Counted from the first letter of the stretch, positions 24,417 through 32,817 are shown. The stretch: DNA of 64,000 nt from CAWDVR01 sp044869805 (GCA_044869805.1 JBIOXV010000013.1:1-64000); one strand, 5' to 3'. Notes: generated from the letters alone by a model not told the origin. A program made the numbers and translations.

Positions 24417-26246
24417 CTACCGGCGCCGCACCCACATCGACGGGCCCTTCGTCTGGCGCACGATGAGGCCCTTCATGGCGTCCGCCTCCGCGGTCGAGTC
24501 GGTCACGCAGGCGCCGGTGCAGGTATCGACCGCCGTCGCCCAGACGCTGCCGTCGTGCGGCGAGACGATGATGTCGAGGAAGTCGAGCATGCCGGCGCAG
24601 CGGCCCGGCCCGCAGTTGCCGCGGTGGATGGGGTCCGCCGAGGCGTTGGCCGTCGTCCAGGTGAACTTGGGGCTGGAGTCGAGGGCATTGGTCGAGACCA
24701 GGACGTAGTAGTTCCAGGGCCGGGTCAGGTCGCCCTGCGCCTGCGAGGTGGTACCCGGGAAGCTGATGGCGATGCGCCCCGCGTCGCCGGCCGCGAGGGT
24801 CGGGAAGTTCACCTCGTGCACCCCCGGCGGCGCGATCATCACCGGCGTGCTCCAGGTCGCCCCGTGGTCGGTGGAGGTGGCGAGATAGGGCAGCCGGTCG
24901 CGGTCGTCCCACCACACGGCATAGAGGTTGTCGGCCGCGTCGACCGCGACGTTGACCTCGTGGTCGGCGGTCGCGATGTAGCCGTTGATCTCGACCCGCG
25001 TCCAGGAGTCGGCGCCGTCCCCGGAGATCGCCACCGTGGCGATGCCGCAGTGCCCCTTGGGCAGGAAGACGCGGCCCGCGCTGTCGGTTGAGCCGTGGGC
25101 GTGGAGGCCGCCGCAGACGCCGCCATCGACGCCGATGTAGGCGGGGTCGACGGTGGGCAGGAAAGTCCTTCCGCCGTCGAGGCTGCGGCCGCAGGAGGAG
25201 TCGGCGACCCGGTTGAAGCAGTAGTAGACGACCTCCGGGAAGCCCTGGGTCGTAAGGCCGGCCGGCGGCGGCCCGGCAAAGAGCGTCTGGTGGTCGTTGA
25301 CGAAGTCGCCGCAGGCGAGCGGGTTGCGCCGCCAGCTCTCCCCTTCGTTGTCCGAGAACAGCAGGTACGAGCAGCCGACGTAGAGGTCGATGGCGAAGAC
25401 CCGGCCGCTGTCCTCCTCGACGTAGACGTACGGGTCGAGGGTGGTCGGCGGCTCGGTGGTGTCGAGCAGCGGCGGCTGCACCGTCACCCAGGTGAGGCCG
25501 CCGTCGCGCGAGCGCAACATCTCGGTGCGTGCCAAGTTGGTCGGCGGGGCCCCTGGCAGCGCGTCGAAGGTGGCGGCGGCGTAGAAGGCGGTGCCGGCCT
25601 GGTTGACGCCGACCGTCGGCTCGGCCGCCTCGCGGCCCACCTCGGTCGTCCGTACGCGCAGCGGCTGGCCGCCCCCGCCGCCCGGCGAGTTGGCCGGGGC
25701 CCCCTGGGCATAGAGCACCTCGGGAACCTGCACCGCCTGGTAGGTGCGCGCGGTGGCCTCCTCCGTCACGTTGGTGTTGATCGCCGCCGTCGCGGAATAG
25801 CTCGCCAGAGGCACCACCAGCCAGGCCTCGACGACCACGTCGTAGGTCCCCGCCGGCAGGTCGGAAAGCGCCACTGCCTCGTTGCCGGTGCCACCCGCCG
25901 ACAGGCCGAGGAGGGTGCCGGCGGAGTTGAAGACGAAGAGGTCGAAGTCGTTGCCGTCGGCCGCCTGAATGGCGATCTCGACGAGGTAGAGCCCGGAGAG
26001 CGGCGGCGACACGGTCAGCTTGAAGGTGTCGCACGCCGGGTCGAGCGTACGGGTCGCGTTGTTGCGGCAGCCGAGCCCGCTGTCGATCAGGGAGGTCGGG
26101 TTCGAGGTCAGGTAGGTCTTGCCCTGCCAGGCGGCCGAGGACGAGGGCGAGACGGTGCCCGAGGCCGGGGTGGCCGCCGCCGCGGGCGCGGCGACGACCA
26201 GCCCGAGGCCGAGCGCCGCGCAGAGGCTGAGAGAGGTCCGCAGCAT
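24417..26246 (-). CDS. Secreted BNR/sialidase-type beta-propeller protein
   Basis: A 609-residue exported protein: signal peptide to about residue 25, a beta-sandwich region (about 50-160: PLSGLYLVEIAIQAADGNDF and LPAGTYDVVVEAWL, resembling a bacterial pre-peptidase C-terminal domain), then a six-bladed propeller with Asp-box repeats such as SRDGGLTWV, SDNEGESWR, SLDGGRTFL, SGDGADSWT and STDHGATWS. Six or more Cys suggest disulfides. The fold resembles exo-sialidases, but I cannot identify the sialidase Arg triad, so it may be a binding or structural propeller. AAGGAG lies 8 nt before the ATG. It sits with two secreted proteases. Confidence 0.75.
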   Translation of the reverse strand: MLRTSLSLCAALGLGLVVAAPAAAATPASGTVSPSSSAAWQGKTYLTSNPTSLIDSGLGCRNNATRTLDPACDTFKLTVSPPLSGLYLVEIAIQAADGNDFDLFVFNSAGTLLGLSAGGTGNEAVALSDLPAGTYDVVVEAWLVVPLASYSATAAINTNVTEEATARTYQAVQVPEVLYAQGAPANSPGGGGGQPLRVRTTEVGREAAEPTVGVNQAGTAFYAAATFDALPGAPPTNLARTEMLRSRDGGLTWVTVQPPLLDTTEPPTTLDPYVYVEEDSGRVFAIDLYVGCSYLLFSDNEGESWRRNPLACGDFVNDHQTLFAGPPPAGLTTQGFPEVVYYCFNRVADSSCGRSLDGGRTFLPTVDPAYIGVDGGVCGGLHAHGSTDSAGRVFLPKGHCGIATVAISGDGADSWTRVEINGYIATADHEVNVAVDAADNLYAVWWDDRDRLPYLATSTDHGATWSTPVMIAPPGVHEVNFPTLAAGDAGRIAISFPGTTSQAQGDLTRPWNYYVLVSTNALDSSPKFTWTTANASADPIHRGNCGPGRCAGMLDFLDIIVSPHDGSVWATAVDTCTGACVTDSTAEADAMKGLIVRQTKGPSMWVRRR

Positions 26247-26331
26247 GGTCGCAACTCCTTTCGTGCAGGCCGAGCGTGGGCCCCGGCCGCTCCCCGATCT
26301 TGGGCGGCGGTGCGAGCGGCGGGAAGCGGGG

Positions 26332-26365
26332 GAATCCCTCAGGCGCGGAGAGGAGAATCCCTCAG
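26332..26365 (-). promoter_or_regulatory. Direct repeat CTGAGGGATTC x2 upstream of the BNR gene
   Basis: Two identical 11-mers (read CTGAGGGATTC on the minus strand) lie at 26332-26342 and 26355-26365, 23 bp between starts, about 85-120 nt upstream of the BNR start. A two-turn spacing suits a dimeric activator or repressor. Confidence 0.4.
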
Positions 26366-26398
26366 ACCGGGGTCGTAGCGGCCGAGCAGGCCCGGCCG

Positions 26399-26794
26399 CT
26401 AGAGGGAGACGACGCGGCCGGCCTCGAAGATCATCTGCGAAAAGGTCTGCCAGCCGAGGATGGCGTCGACCGCGGCCTGCACCTTGGCGCGGTCGAGGTC
26501 GTAGAAGCGGGTGGAAGCGCTGCAGGCGTAGAGGCGGACCAGGCCGCTCTTGCGGCTCGCTGCGAGGAGCTCGGTGAGCGGCGGCAGGTCGAGGCCCTCC
26601 AGGCGCTCGGCGGTGAGCGGTGGCTGGGGGTCGAGGGCGTCCCAGGCGCCGTCGACCCACGCTTTGAGAGCGCCGAAGAAGAGCGCGATGTCCACCCGGT
26701 CGCCGCCCGCCGCGCGGCTCGCCGCCAGCGACGAGATCTGGAAGCGGCCCTCCCAGTGGCCGGCGTGGGCGAGGATGAGGAGGGTGCTGGCCAT
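26399..26794 (-). CDS. DsrE-like small protein
   Basis: A 131-residue cytosolic protein with an alpha/beta fold of the DsrE/DsrF/TusD type: an N-terminal strand (ASTLLILAHAG), DRVDIALFFGALKAWVDGAWD and a conserved Cys in VRLYACSASTRFYDL, in the place of the sulfur-carrying Cys of active family members. It may relay sulfur or act in redox chemistry. I chose ATG at 26794; a TTG at 26803 is possible. It lies downstream of korB on the same strand, separated by a large inverted repeat, and could be the last gene of the nuo/kor operon if transcription passes the hairpin. Confidence 0.62.
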   Translation of the reverse strand: MASTLLILAHAGHWEGRFQISSLAASRAAGGDRVDIALFFGALKAWVDGAWDALDPQPPLTAERLEGLDLPPLTELLAASRKSGLVRLYACSASTRFYDLDRAKVQAAVDAILGWQTFSQMIFEAGRVVSL

Positions 26795-26814
26795 GACACG
26801 CAATTCGCCACCCG

Positions 26815-26895
26815 CCCAGATCCTTCGCTTCGCTCAGGATGACATGCGGGGCACCTGTCTTCCCCTGTCATCCTGAGCGAAGAGAAGGATCTGGG
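26815..26895. repeat. Near-perfect 30-bp inverted repeat (29/30) with 21-nt loop
   Basis: The left arm 26815-26844 (CCCAGATCCTTCGCTTCGCT then CAGGATGACA) pairs with 26866-26895. Only one position differs. A degenerate copy is at 17792-17862. It sits between korB and the DsrE-like gene and would form a stable hairpin in the mRNA, so it may end or attenuate the operon. Confidence 0.88.
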
Positions 26896-26908
26896 TGGGG
26901 AGCTCTCC

Positions 26909-27934
26909 CTACGCCGCCGGCTCCCCCACGACCCAGGTCTCCGGGCCCCGGATCAGGTCCTCGAGCTTGGCGGGCCGGCGGCCTCGAGCCTCCTCCACCT
27001 GCGCCACCACGGCGGCGTCGTAGGTCGGAAGGTCCACGGCGCGCACCACGCCGATCGGTGTCGGGAACCGGGGCGGCAGGAGCTGCGACATCAGGAAGGC
27101 GAAGATGGCGTCCGGCTGGTGCTCGTCCCACACCAGGCAGTCGTCGATCGTGTGCTCGCCGCCCAGCTCGATCACCTCGAGCCGGGTGCCGGCGAGGCGG
27201 ATTCCCTTGTTGCGGCCGGCGCCGAAGACCAGCGGCTTGCCGTGCTCGAGGTAGAGCACGCCGTCGTCGCGGTTCTCCTTCTCGGTCATGTAGGTGAAGG
27301 CGTGGTCGTTGAAGATGTTGCAGTTCTGGTAGATCTCGATGAACGCCGTGCCCTGGTGCTGATTGGCGCGGCGCAGCACCTCGCGCAGGTGGGGCTGGAA
27401 GATGTCGACGCTGCGCGCCACGAAGGTGGCGCCGGCGCCGATGGCGAGCGCCAGCGGGTTGAACGGGTGGTCGAGCGAGCCCATCGGCGTCGACTTGGTC
27501 TTCTTGCCCACCTCGCTGGTCGGCGAGTACTGGCCCTTGGTCAGGCCGTAGATGCGGTTGTTGAACATCAGCACCTTGACCCCGACGTTCCGGCGGATCA
27601 GGTGGATGAAGTGGTTGCCGCCGATCGACATGGCGTCGCCGTCGCCGGTCGCGATCCACACCTCGAGGTCCGGCCGCGCCAGTTTGAGGCCGGTGGCCAC
27701 CGCCGGCGCCCGGCCGTGGATGGTGTGGAAGCCATAGGTGTTCATGTAGTACGGGAAGCGGCTCGAGCAGCCGATGCCCGACACCACCACGAACTTCTCT
27801 TTCGGGATACCGAGCTCGGGGAATACCGTCTGCACGGCGGAGAGGATGGCGTAGTCCCCGCAGCCGGGGCACCAGCGCACTTCCTGGTCGGTCTGGAAGT
27901 CCTTCTTGGTCAGGGCCGTCGCCTCAGTGGGCAT
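26909..27934 (-). CDS. korB: 2-oxoacid:ferredoxin oxidoreductase, beta subunit
   Basis: A 341-residue beta subunit. CPGCGDYAIL near residue 22 supplies Cys for the 4Fe-4S cluster, IGCSSRFPYYMNTYGFHTIHGRA and GDGDAMSIGGNHFIHLIRRN-VGVKVLMFNN form the thiamine diphosphate site. With the alpha subunit it decarboxylates a 2-oxoacid (most likely 2-oxoglutarate, given the KorB-like sequence) to the acyl-CoA and reduces ferredoxin. The start overlaps korA by 11 nt. It sits at the end of a nuoB-nuoCD-nuoI-korA-korB run. The substrate could also be pyruvate or a branched 2-oxoacid; sequence alone does not settle it. Confidence 0.93.
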   Translation of the reverse strand: MPTEATALTKKDFQTDQEVRWCPGCGDYAILSAVQTVFPELGIPKEKFVVVSGIGCSSRFPYYMNTYGFHTIHGRAPAVATGLKLARPDLEVWIATGDGDAMSIGGNHFIHLIRRNVGVKVLMFNNRIYGLTKGQYSPTSEVGKKTKSTPMGSLDHPFNPLALAIGAGATFVARSVDIFQPHLREVLRRANQHQGTAFIEIYQNCNIFNDHAFTYMTEKENRDDGVLYLEHGKPLVFGAGRNKGIRLAGTRLEVIELGGEHTIDDCLVWDEHQPDAIFAFLMSQLLPPRFPTPIGVVRAVDLPTYDAAVVAQVEEARGRRPAKLEDLIRGPETWVVGEPAA

Positions 27935-29834
27935 GGGGCACCCCCAGCAGCTCGCAGATCCGGTGGTAGAGCTCCTGGCGGAAGAACGGCTTGCCCTGTA
28001 CCTTGCTGAAGGTGATGACGTCCTTCAAGTAGCGGGCGCGCAGCAGCAGGGCGAGCTGGCCGGAGTTCATTTCCGGCACCAGCACGTGGTCGAATCGCGC
28101 CAGCACCTCGCCCAGGTTGTCCGGGAAGGGGTTCAGGTGGCGCAGGTGGGCGCGGGATACAGGCAGGCCCTGGCGCCGCGCCAGGTTGACAGCGCCGGTG
28201 ATGGCGCCGGCCGTCGATCCCCACCCCAGCACCAGGAGCTCGCCGCCGCCCGGGTCGCCCTCGACCACCACCGGCGGAATGTCGTTCGCGATCCGCGCCA
28301 CCTTCTCCGCCCGCAGGCGCACCATGCGCTCGTGGTTGTCGGCGTCGTAGGAGACGTTGCCGGTCACGTCCTGCTTCTCGATGCCGCCGATCCGGTGCTC
28401 GAGCCCCGGCGTGCCGGGGATCGCCCAGGCACGGGCCAGGGTCTCGGGGTTGCGCACGTAGGGATGGAACCCCTGCGGGTCGTCGCGGAAGGCGATCTGC
28501 AAGTCGGGCAGGTCCTCGACCCGCGGCAGCTTCCATGGCTCGGAGCCGTTGGCGATGTAGCCGTCGGAGAGCAGCACCACCGGCACCATGTACCTCAAGG
28601 CCAGCCGGCAGGCCTCGATGGCGGTGTCGAAGCAGTCCTTGGGCGAGGCGCAGGCCACCACCGGCAGCGGCGACTCGCCGTTCCTGCCGAACATGACCTG
28701 CAGCAGGTCGGACTGCTCGGTCTTGGTGGGCATGCCGGTCGAGGGGCCGCTGCGCTGGATGTCGCAGACCACGATCGGCAGCTCCACCATCAGCGCCAGG
28801 TTCATGGCCTCGGCCTTGAGCGCGATGCCCGGGCCGCTCGAGGTGGTTACGCCGAGCGCGCCCCCGAAGGCGGCGCCGATCGCCGCGCAGATGGCGGCGA
28901 TCTCGTCCTCGGCCTGGAAGGTGGTGACCCCGAAGTGCTTGTAGGCGGCGAGCTCCTCGAGCACGCCCGAGGCCGGGGTGATCGGGTAGGCGCCCAGGAA
29001 CAGCGGCAGGCCGCTCCTGCGGCTGGCGGCGATCAGGCCGATCGACAGCGCCGAGTTGCCGTTGATGTTGCGATAGAGGCCGGGCTCGAGGTCGGCCTTG
29101 TCCACCTCGTAGCGGACCTGGAAGGCCTCGGTGATGTTGCAGAAGTTCCAGCCCGCCTTGAGCACCTTGATGTTGGCGTCGGCGAGCTCCGGCTTGGACT
29201 TGAAGCGGTTGCCGATCCAGCCGACGGTCGAATCCAGCGGCCGCGAGAACAGCCAGTAGGCCATGCCTAAGGCGAACATGTTCTTCGCCCGCTCGACGCT
29301 CTTGGCGTCGAGGCCGCTCGCCTCGAGGGTGCGGCGGGTCATGGTGGTGAGCGCCGCCTGGTAGACGCGGTAGCCCGAAAGGCTGCCGTCCTCCAGCGGG
29401 TTGGTCGCCAGGCCCGCCTTCTTGAAGTTGCGCTCGTGGAACTCGTCGGTGTTGACGATCACCACGCCGTTGGGCTTCAAGTCCTTGATCTCTTTGCTGA
29501 GCGCCGCCGGGTTCATCGCCACCAGCACGTCGGGCGCGTCGCCCGGGGTGTGGATGTCGTAGTCGGCAATGCGTACCTGGAAGGCCGAGACGCCGGCGAA
29601 GGTGCCGGCCGGGGCACGGATCTCGGCCGGGAAGTCGGGCAGCGTCGAGAGGTCGTTGCCGAGCAGCGCCGAGGTGTTGGTGAACTGGCCGCCGGTCAAT
29701 TGCATGCCGTCGCCGGAGTCACCGGCGAAGCGGATGACGACGTCCTCGAGTTTTTCCAGCCGGACCTGTCGCTCGGGGGTGGGACGCTCGGGGGTCGGCT
29801 CGGCGTCGTGGGCGGCGGTGGCGGGCGTGGTCAT
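27924..29834 (-). CDS. korA: 2-oxoacid:ferredoxin oxidoreductase, fused gamma-alpha subunit
   Basis: A 636-residue fusion of the gamma domain (about 25-215; VIRFAGDSGDGMQLTGGQFT, FPAEIRAPAGTFAGVSAFQV) and the alpha domain (about 225-630; FLGAYPITPASGVLEELA, FQAEDEIAAICAAIGAAFGG, TSSGPGIALKAEAMNLA). This is the usual two-gene Kor layout with korB. Translation most likely starts at ATG 29834, because AGGAG is 10 nt upstream; a GTG at 29843 lies too close to it. The gene begins 13 nt after the end of nuoI, so the two are co-transcribed, linking 2-oxoacid oxidation directly to complex I subunits. Confidence 0.93.
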   Translation of the reverse strand: MTTPATAAHDAEPTPERPTPERQVRLEKLEDVVIRFAGDSGDGMQLTGGQFTNTSALLGNDLSTLPDFPAEIRAPAGTFAGVSAFQVRIADYDIHTPGDAPDVLVAMNPAALSKEIKDLKPNGVVIVNTDEFHERNFKKAGLATNPLEDGSLSGYRVYQAALTTMTRRTLEASGLDAKSVERAKNMFALGMAYWLFSRPLDSTVGWIGNRFKSKPELADANIKVLKAGWNFCNITEAFQVRYEVDKADLEPGLYRNINGNSALSIGLIAASRRSGLPLFLGAYPITPASGVLEELAAYKHFGVTTFQAEDEIAAICAAIGAAFGGALGVTTSSGPGIALKAEAMNLALMVELPIVVCDIQRSGPSTGMPTKTEQSDLLQVMFGRNGESPLPVVACASPKDCFDTAIEACRLALRYMVPVVLLSDGYIANGSEPWKLPRVEDLPDLQIAFRDDPQGFHPYVRNPETLARAWAIPGTPGLEHRIGGIEKQDVTGNVSYDADNHERMVRLRAEKVARIANDIPPVVVEGDPGGGELLVLGWGSTAGAITGAVNLARRQGLPVSRAHLRHLNPFPDNLGEVLARFDHVLVPEMNSGQLALLLRARYLKDVITFSKVQGKPFFRQELYHRICELLGVPHAH

Positions 29835-29847
29835 GGCCTGCACTCTC

Positions 29848-30498
29848 CTAGGACGCCGCCGCCCGTGCTTCGGGGGCGCCGGCCCGGCGCGCGGCGTCCA
29901 CCAGATTGAAATGCAACGAATCGAAGGCCTCGCGCCGCATCCTCGCGCGCCGCGCGTCCTCCTCGGGGAAGCGCGGCCGATAGCCGAGCCGGCTCTCGTC
30001 GAAGGTGAAGGGCTTCATCAGGTCTTCCTTGCCGACGATCGACTGCTCGCGGGTGTAGTAGGCCATGTCGTAGTTGTTGCTCATGATGATCGCTTCTTCC
30101 GGGCAGGCGTCGACGCAGTAGCCGCAGAACACGCAGCGCAGCATGTCGATCTCGTAGACCACCGGGTACTTCTCGATGTTGACGTCCGGGTGCTCGCCGG
30201 CCTCGATGGTGATGCACTCGGCCGGGCAGTTCTGGGCGCAGAGGAAGCAGGCCACGCAGCGCAACGAGCCGTCGGGCCGGGTGGTGAGGATGTGGTGGCC
30301 ACGGAAGCGGTGGCTGTACTCGCGGCGCTCTTCGGGGTACTCGATGGTGTATTTCGGGCCGCGGAACAGGGTGCGGAAGAAGTGCTTGGCGGTCACCATC
30401 AGGCCGCCGAGGAGCGGCAGGTACAGCTTCTCGGCCAGGCTCTGCCGGTACGGCGTGACCTGGGTGGAATGGGTAGTAGCGGTGGACGGCTGGCTCAT
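29848..30498 (-). CDS. nuoI: NADH-quinone oxidoreductase subunit I (two 4Fe-4S ferredoxin domain)
   Basis: A 216-residue NuoI with the two ferredoxin-type cluster motifs CVACFLCAQNCPAEC and CVFCGYCVDACPEEA, which bind clusters N6a and N6b carrying electrons to NuoB. An amphipathic N-terminal stretch (LPLLGGLMVTAKHFFRTLF) docks it at the membrane arm. The C-terminal tail is longer than in E. coli NuoI. The ATG at 30498 overlaps the nuoCD stop by 4 nt. The next gene is korA, not nuoJ, so the membrane subunits must be coded elsewhere. Confidence 0.93.
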   Translation of the reverse strand: MSQPSTATTHSTQVTPYRQSLAEKLYLPLLGGLMVTAKHFFRTLFRGPKYTIEYPEERREYSHRFRGHHILTTRPDGSLRCVACFLCAQNCPAECITIEAGEHPDVNIEKYPVVYEIDMLRCVFCGYCVDACPEEAIIMSNNYDMAYYTREQSIVGKEDLMKPFTFDESRLGYRPRFPEEDARRARMRREAFDSLHFNLVDAARRAGAPEARAAAS

Positions 30499-32198
30499 CG
30501 CTCGAGCTCCCCGGCAATGACGTTCAAGCCGCCCAGCGAGATCACGGCGTCCGACAGCGTGCCGCCCTGGATCAGCTCGGAGAAGGAAGAGAAGATCGGG
30601 AAGCAGGGCGGCCGGCACTTGAGGCGGTAGGGCTTCGCCGAGCCGTCCGAGATGGCGTAGAAGCCGAGCTCACCGTTGGCGCCCTCGACCGCCGAGTAGA
30701 TTTCGCCGGCGGGCACCTGGATGCCGTCCATAATCAGCTTGAAGTGGTAGATCATGGCCTCCATCTGGTTGTAGCAGGCCTCTTTCGGCGGCAGGGCGAC
30801 GTGCGGGTCGTCGACGATGTAGGGCCCCTCGGGGATGCCGCGGTCGAGGAGCTGGCGGATCATCTTCAGCGACTCGCGGCACTCCAGCATGCGGATGCGA
30901 TAGCGGTCGTGGATGTCGCCGCCGTAGAGCACCGGCACCTCGAAGTCGAGCTCCGGGTAGAGGTCGTAGGCTCGAGCGCGGCGCAGGTCCCACTGCACGC
31001 CCGAGGCGCGCAGGCAGGGGCCGGTCCAGCCCCAGTTGACGGCGTCGGCGGCGTTCATCACCGCCACGCCCACGGCGCGGTCGAGCCAGATGCGGTTCCT
31101 GTTGATCAGCTTCTCGACATCGTCGAGGAACGGCGGGATGATCTCCAAGAGGCGCCGCGCGCGGTCCATGAAGTCCGGCGGCAGATCCTGCGCCAGGCCG
31201 CCGATGCGGCCGTAGGACACCGTCAGGCGCGCGCCGCAGCAGGACTCGAGCAGACCGTAGATCTCCTCGCGCGGCTGGAACATGTACCAGAAGTTGGTCA
31301 GCGCCCCGGCGTCGACCAGGGTCGTGCCGTTGCACACGCAGTGGTCCATGATGCGCGAGAACTCGGAGAGCACCATGCTCGCCCACACCGCCCTGGGCGG
31401 CGCCTGGATGCCGAGCATCTTCTCTACCGTGCGGCAGTAGGCGACGTTGTTGATGAACGAGGAGCAGTAGTTGAGACGGTCGGTGTAGGGGATCACCTGC
31501 TGCCAGTTGTGGGTCTCCGCCATTTTCTCGAAGCAGCGGTGCAGGTAGCCGGTCTCGATCTCCGAGGCGACGATGATCTCGCCGTCGAGCTCCGCCACCA
31601 GCCGGAAGGTGCCGTGCATGGCGGGATGCGAGGGCCCGATGTTGATCGTCATGCGCTCGAACATGTCGTCGGCGCCCTGCGGCACCGAGAGCTGCGGCCG
31701 GTACATCTTGTCCTCGGTCAGGATCCAGCGCCGGGCCGGGTCGTAGTCTTTGCGCAGCGGGTGGCCCTGGAAGGCCTCGTGGGTCAGCAGGCGCCGCAGG
31801 TTGGGATGGCCGGTGAAGCGCAGGCCGAACATCTCGTAGGCCTCGCGCTCGAACCAGTTGGCCGCCTTCCACACCGGGACGAGCGACGGCAGCACGGGAT
31901 CGGAGGCGGCGACCGGCACCTTGAGGCGCAGGCGCTTGCCGCGCGGCAGCGAGTAGAGGTGGTAGACGGCCTCGAAGCGCTCGGCGCGGTCCGGGTAGTC
32001 GACGCCGCAGAGATCCAGCAGCAGGTCGAACCGCGTCTCCGGGCCCTCGGCCAGGTCGCGGGCCAGCTCGGCAAGCACCTCGCGGCGGACGACCCAGGTC
32101 TCCTGGTCCAGCCCCGCCTCGACCGCGATCGAGCCGGGGGGGTACTTATCGGTCAGGGCCTTAGGCAGAGGCGGCTGCGGCAGCGTCTCGACGGCCAC
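30495..32198 (-). CDS. nuoCD: NADH-quinone oxidoreductase, fused subunits C and D
   Basis: A 567-residue fusion: NuoC (about 30-165; ETRFDLLLDLCGVDYP and the WFEREAYEMFGLRFTGHPNLR signature) and NuoD (about 180-567; NIGPSHPAMHGTFRL, ETGYLHRCFEKMAE and the quinone-site loop), ending GGLNVIAGELER. NuoD forms the quinone pocket with NuoB. Fusion occurs in E. coli and several other groups. The start overlaps nuoB by 38 nt, and the stop overlaps nuoI, so nuoB-CD-I are coupled. Confidence 0.95.
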   Translation of the reverse strand: MAVETLPQPPLPKALTDKYPPGSIAVEAGLDQETWVVRREVLAELARDLAEGPETRFDLLLDLCGVDYPDRAERFEAVYHLYSLPRGKRLRLKVPVAASDPVLPSLVPVWKAANWFEREAYEMFGLRFTGHPNLRRLLTHEAFQGHPLRKDYDPARRWILTEDKMYRPQLSVPQGADDMFERMTINIGPSHPAMHGTFRLVAELDGEIIVASEIETGYLHRCFEKMAETHNWQQVIPYTDRLNYCSSFINNVAYCRTVEKMLGIQAPPRAVWASMVLSEFSRIMDHCVCNGTTLVDAGALTNFWYMFQPREEIYGLLESCCGARLTVSYGRIGGLAQDLPPDFMDRARRLLEIIPPFLDDVEKLINRNRIWLDRAVGVAVMNAADAVNWGWTGPCLRASGVQWDLRRARAYDLYPELDFEVPVLYGGDIHDRYRIRMLECRESLKMIRQLLDRGIPEGPYIVDDPHVALPPKEACYNQMEAMIYHFKLIMDGIQVPAGEIYSAVEGANGELGFYAISDGSAKPYRLKCRPPCFPIFSSFSELIQGGTLSDAVISLGGLNVIAGELER

Positions 32199-32742
32199 TG
32201 GACTGTCTCTCCTTGGCGAGCCGCTGGTGGTGCTTCTCGCGGTCGCGGATCACTTTTTCCTTGAGCGTCAGCACGCCGTAGATCAGCCCCTCGGGGGTCG
32301 GCGGGCAGCCGGGGACGTAGACGTCCACGGGGATGATCTCGTCGATGCCCTGCATCACGTGGTAGGCGCGGTAGAAGCCGCCCGAGCAGGCGCAGGCGCC
32401 CATCGAGATCACCCACTTGGGGTCGGCCATCTGGTCGTAGATCTTCTTCAGCACCGGCCCCATCTTGTCGTTGATGGTGCCGGCGACGATCAGCATGTCG
32501 CTCTGCCGGGGCGAGAAGCGCACCACCTCGGAGCCGAAGCGCGACATGTCGTAGTGGGCCGACACCGTGCTCATGAACTCGATGGCGCAGCAAGCCGTGC
32601 CGAACGGGAAAGGCCAGAAGGAGTGGCGGAGGGCCCAATCCTCGAGTTTCTCGTAGCGGGTCGTCACCCAGGACTCACCCATTAGGCCGCCGGCGCTCGC
32701 GCGGCCCTCCGCGGAGCCCAGGACCTTCAACTTGTCGCTCAT
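32161..32742 (-). CDS. nuoB: NADH-quinone oxidoreductase subunit B
   Basis: A 193-residue NuoB carrying the N2 cluster ligands: FGTACCAIEF (tandem Cys), GACACSGG and VPGCPPTPEGLIYG. N2 is the last cluster before quinone. ATG at 32742 is chosen because the protein start (MSDKLKVLGS) gives the family length and a purine-rich SD (AAGGGGGC) precedes it. It is first in the operon; a TAGAGT box at 32763-32768 and a 9-bp inverted repeat at 32794-32817 lie upstream. NuoA, which usually comes before nuoB, is absent here. Confidence 0.95.
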   Translation of the reverse strand: MSDKLKVLGSAEGRASAGGLMGESWVTTRYEKLEDWALRHSFWPFPFGTACCAIEFMSTVSAHYDMSRFGSEVVRFSPRQSDMLIVAGTINDKMGPVLKKIYDQMADPKWVISMGACACSGGFYRAYHVMQGIDEIIPVDVYVPGCPPTPEGLIYGVLTLKEKVIRDREKHHQRLAKERQSSGRRDAAAAASA

Positions 32743-32793
32743 CGATGCCCCCTTGCTCGGCGACTCTACCATCAGCGACGGGGCGCCTCCAAA

Positions 32794-32817
32794 CGCTTGT
32801 GCTGCCCGGCACAAGCG
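32794..32817. promoter_or_regulatory. 9-bp inverted repeat upstream of nuoB
   Basis: CGCTTGTGC (32794-32802) and GCACAAGCG (32809-32817) are perfect inverted repeats with a six-base centre, about 50 nt upstream of nuoB and about 100 nt upstream of the divergent IscA-like gene. Its position just upstream of the candidate nuo -10 box suits a repressor or activator site. The rest of 32743-32920 holds nothing I can identify. Confidence 0.45.

Noticed and set aside
26399..26794. True sulfur-relay DsrE
   Set aside because: Only one suitable Cys and no dsrF/dsrH partners; kept as DsrE-like without function.
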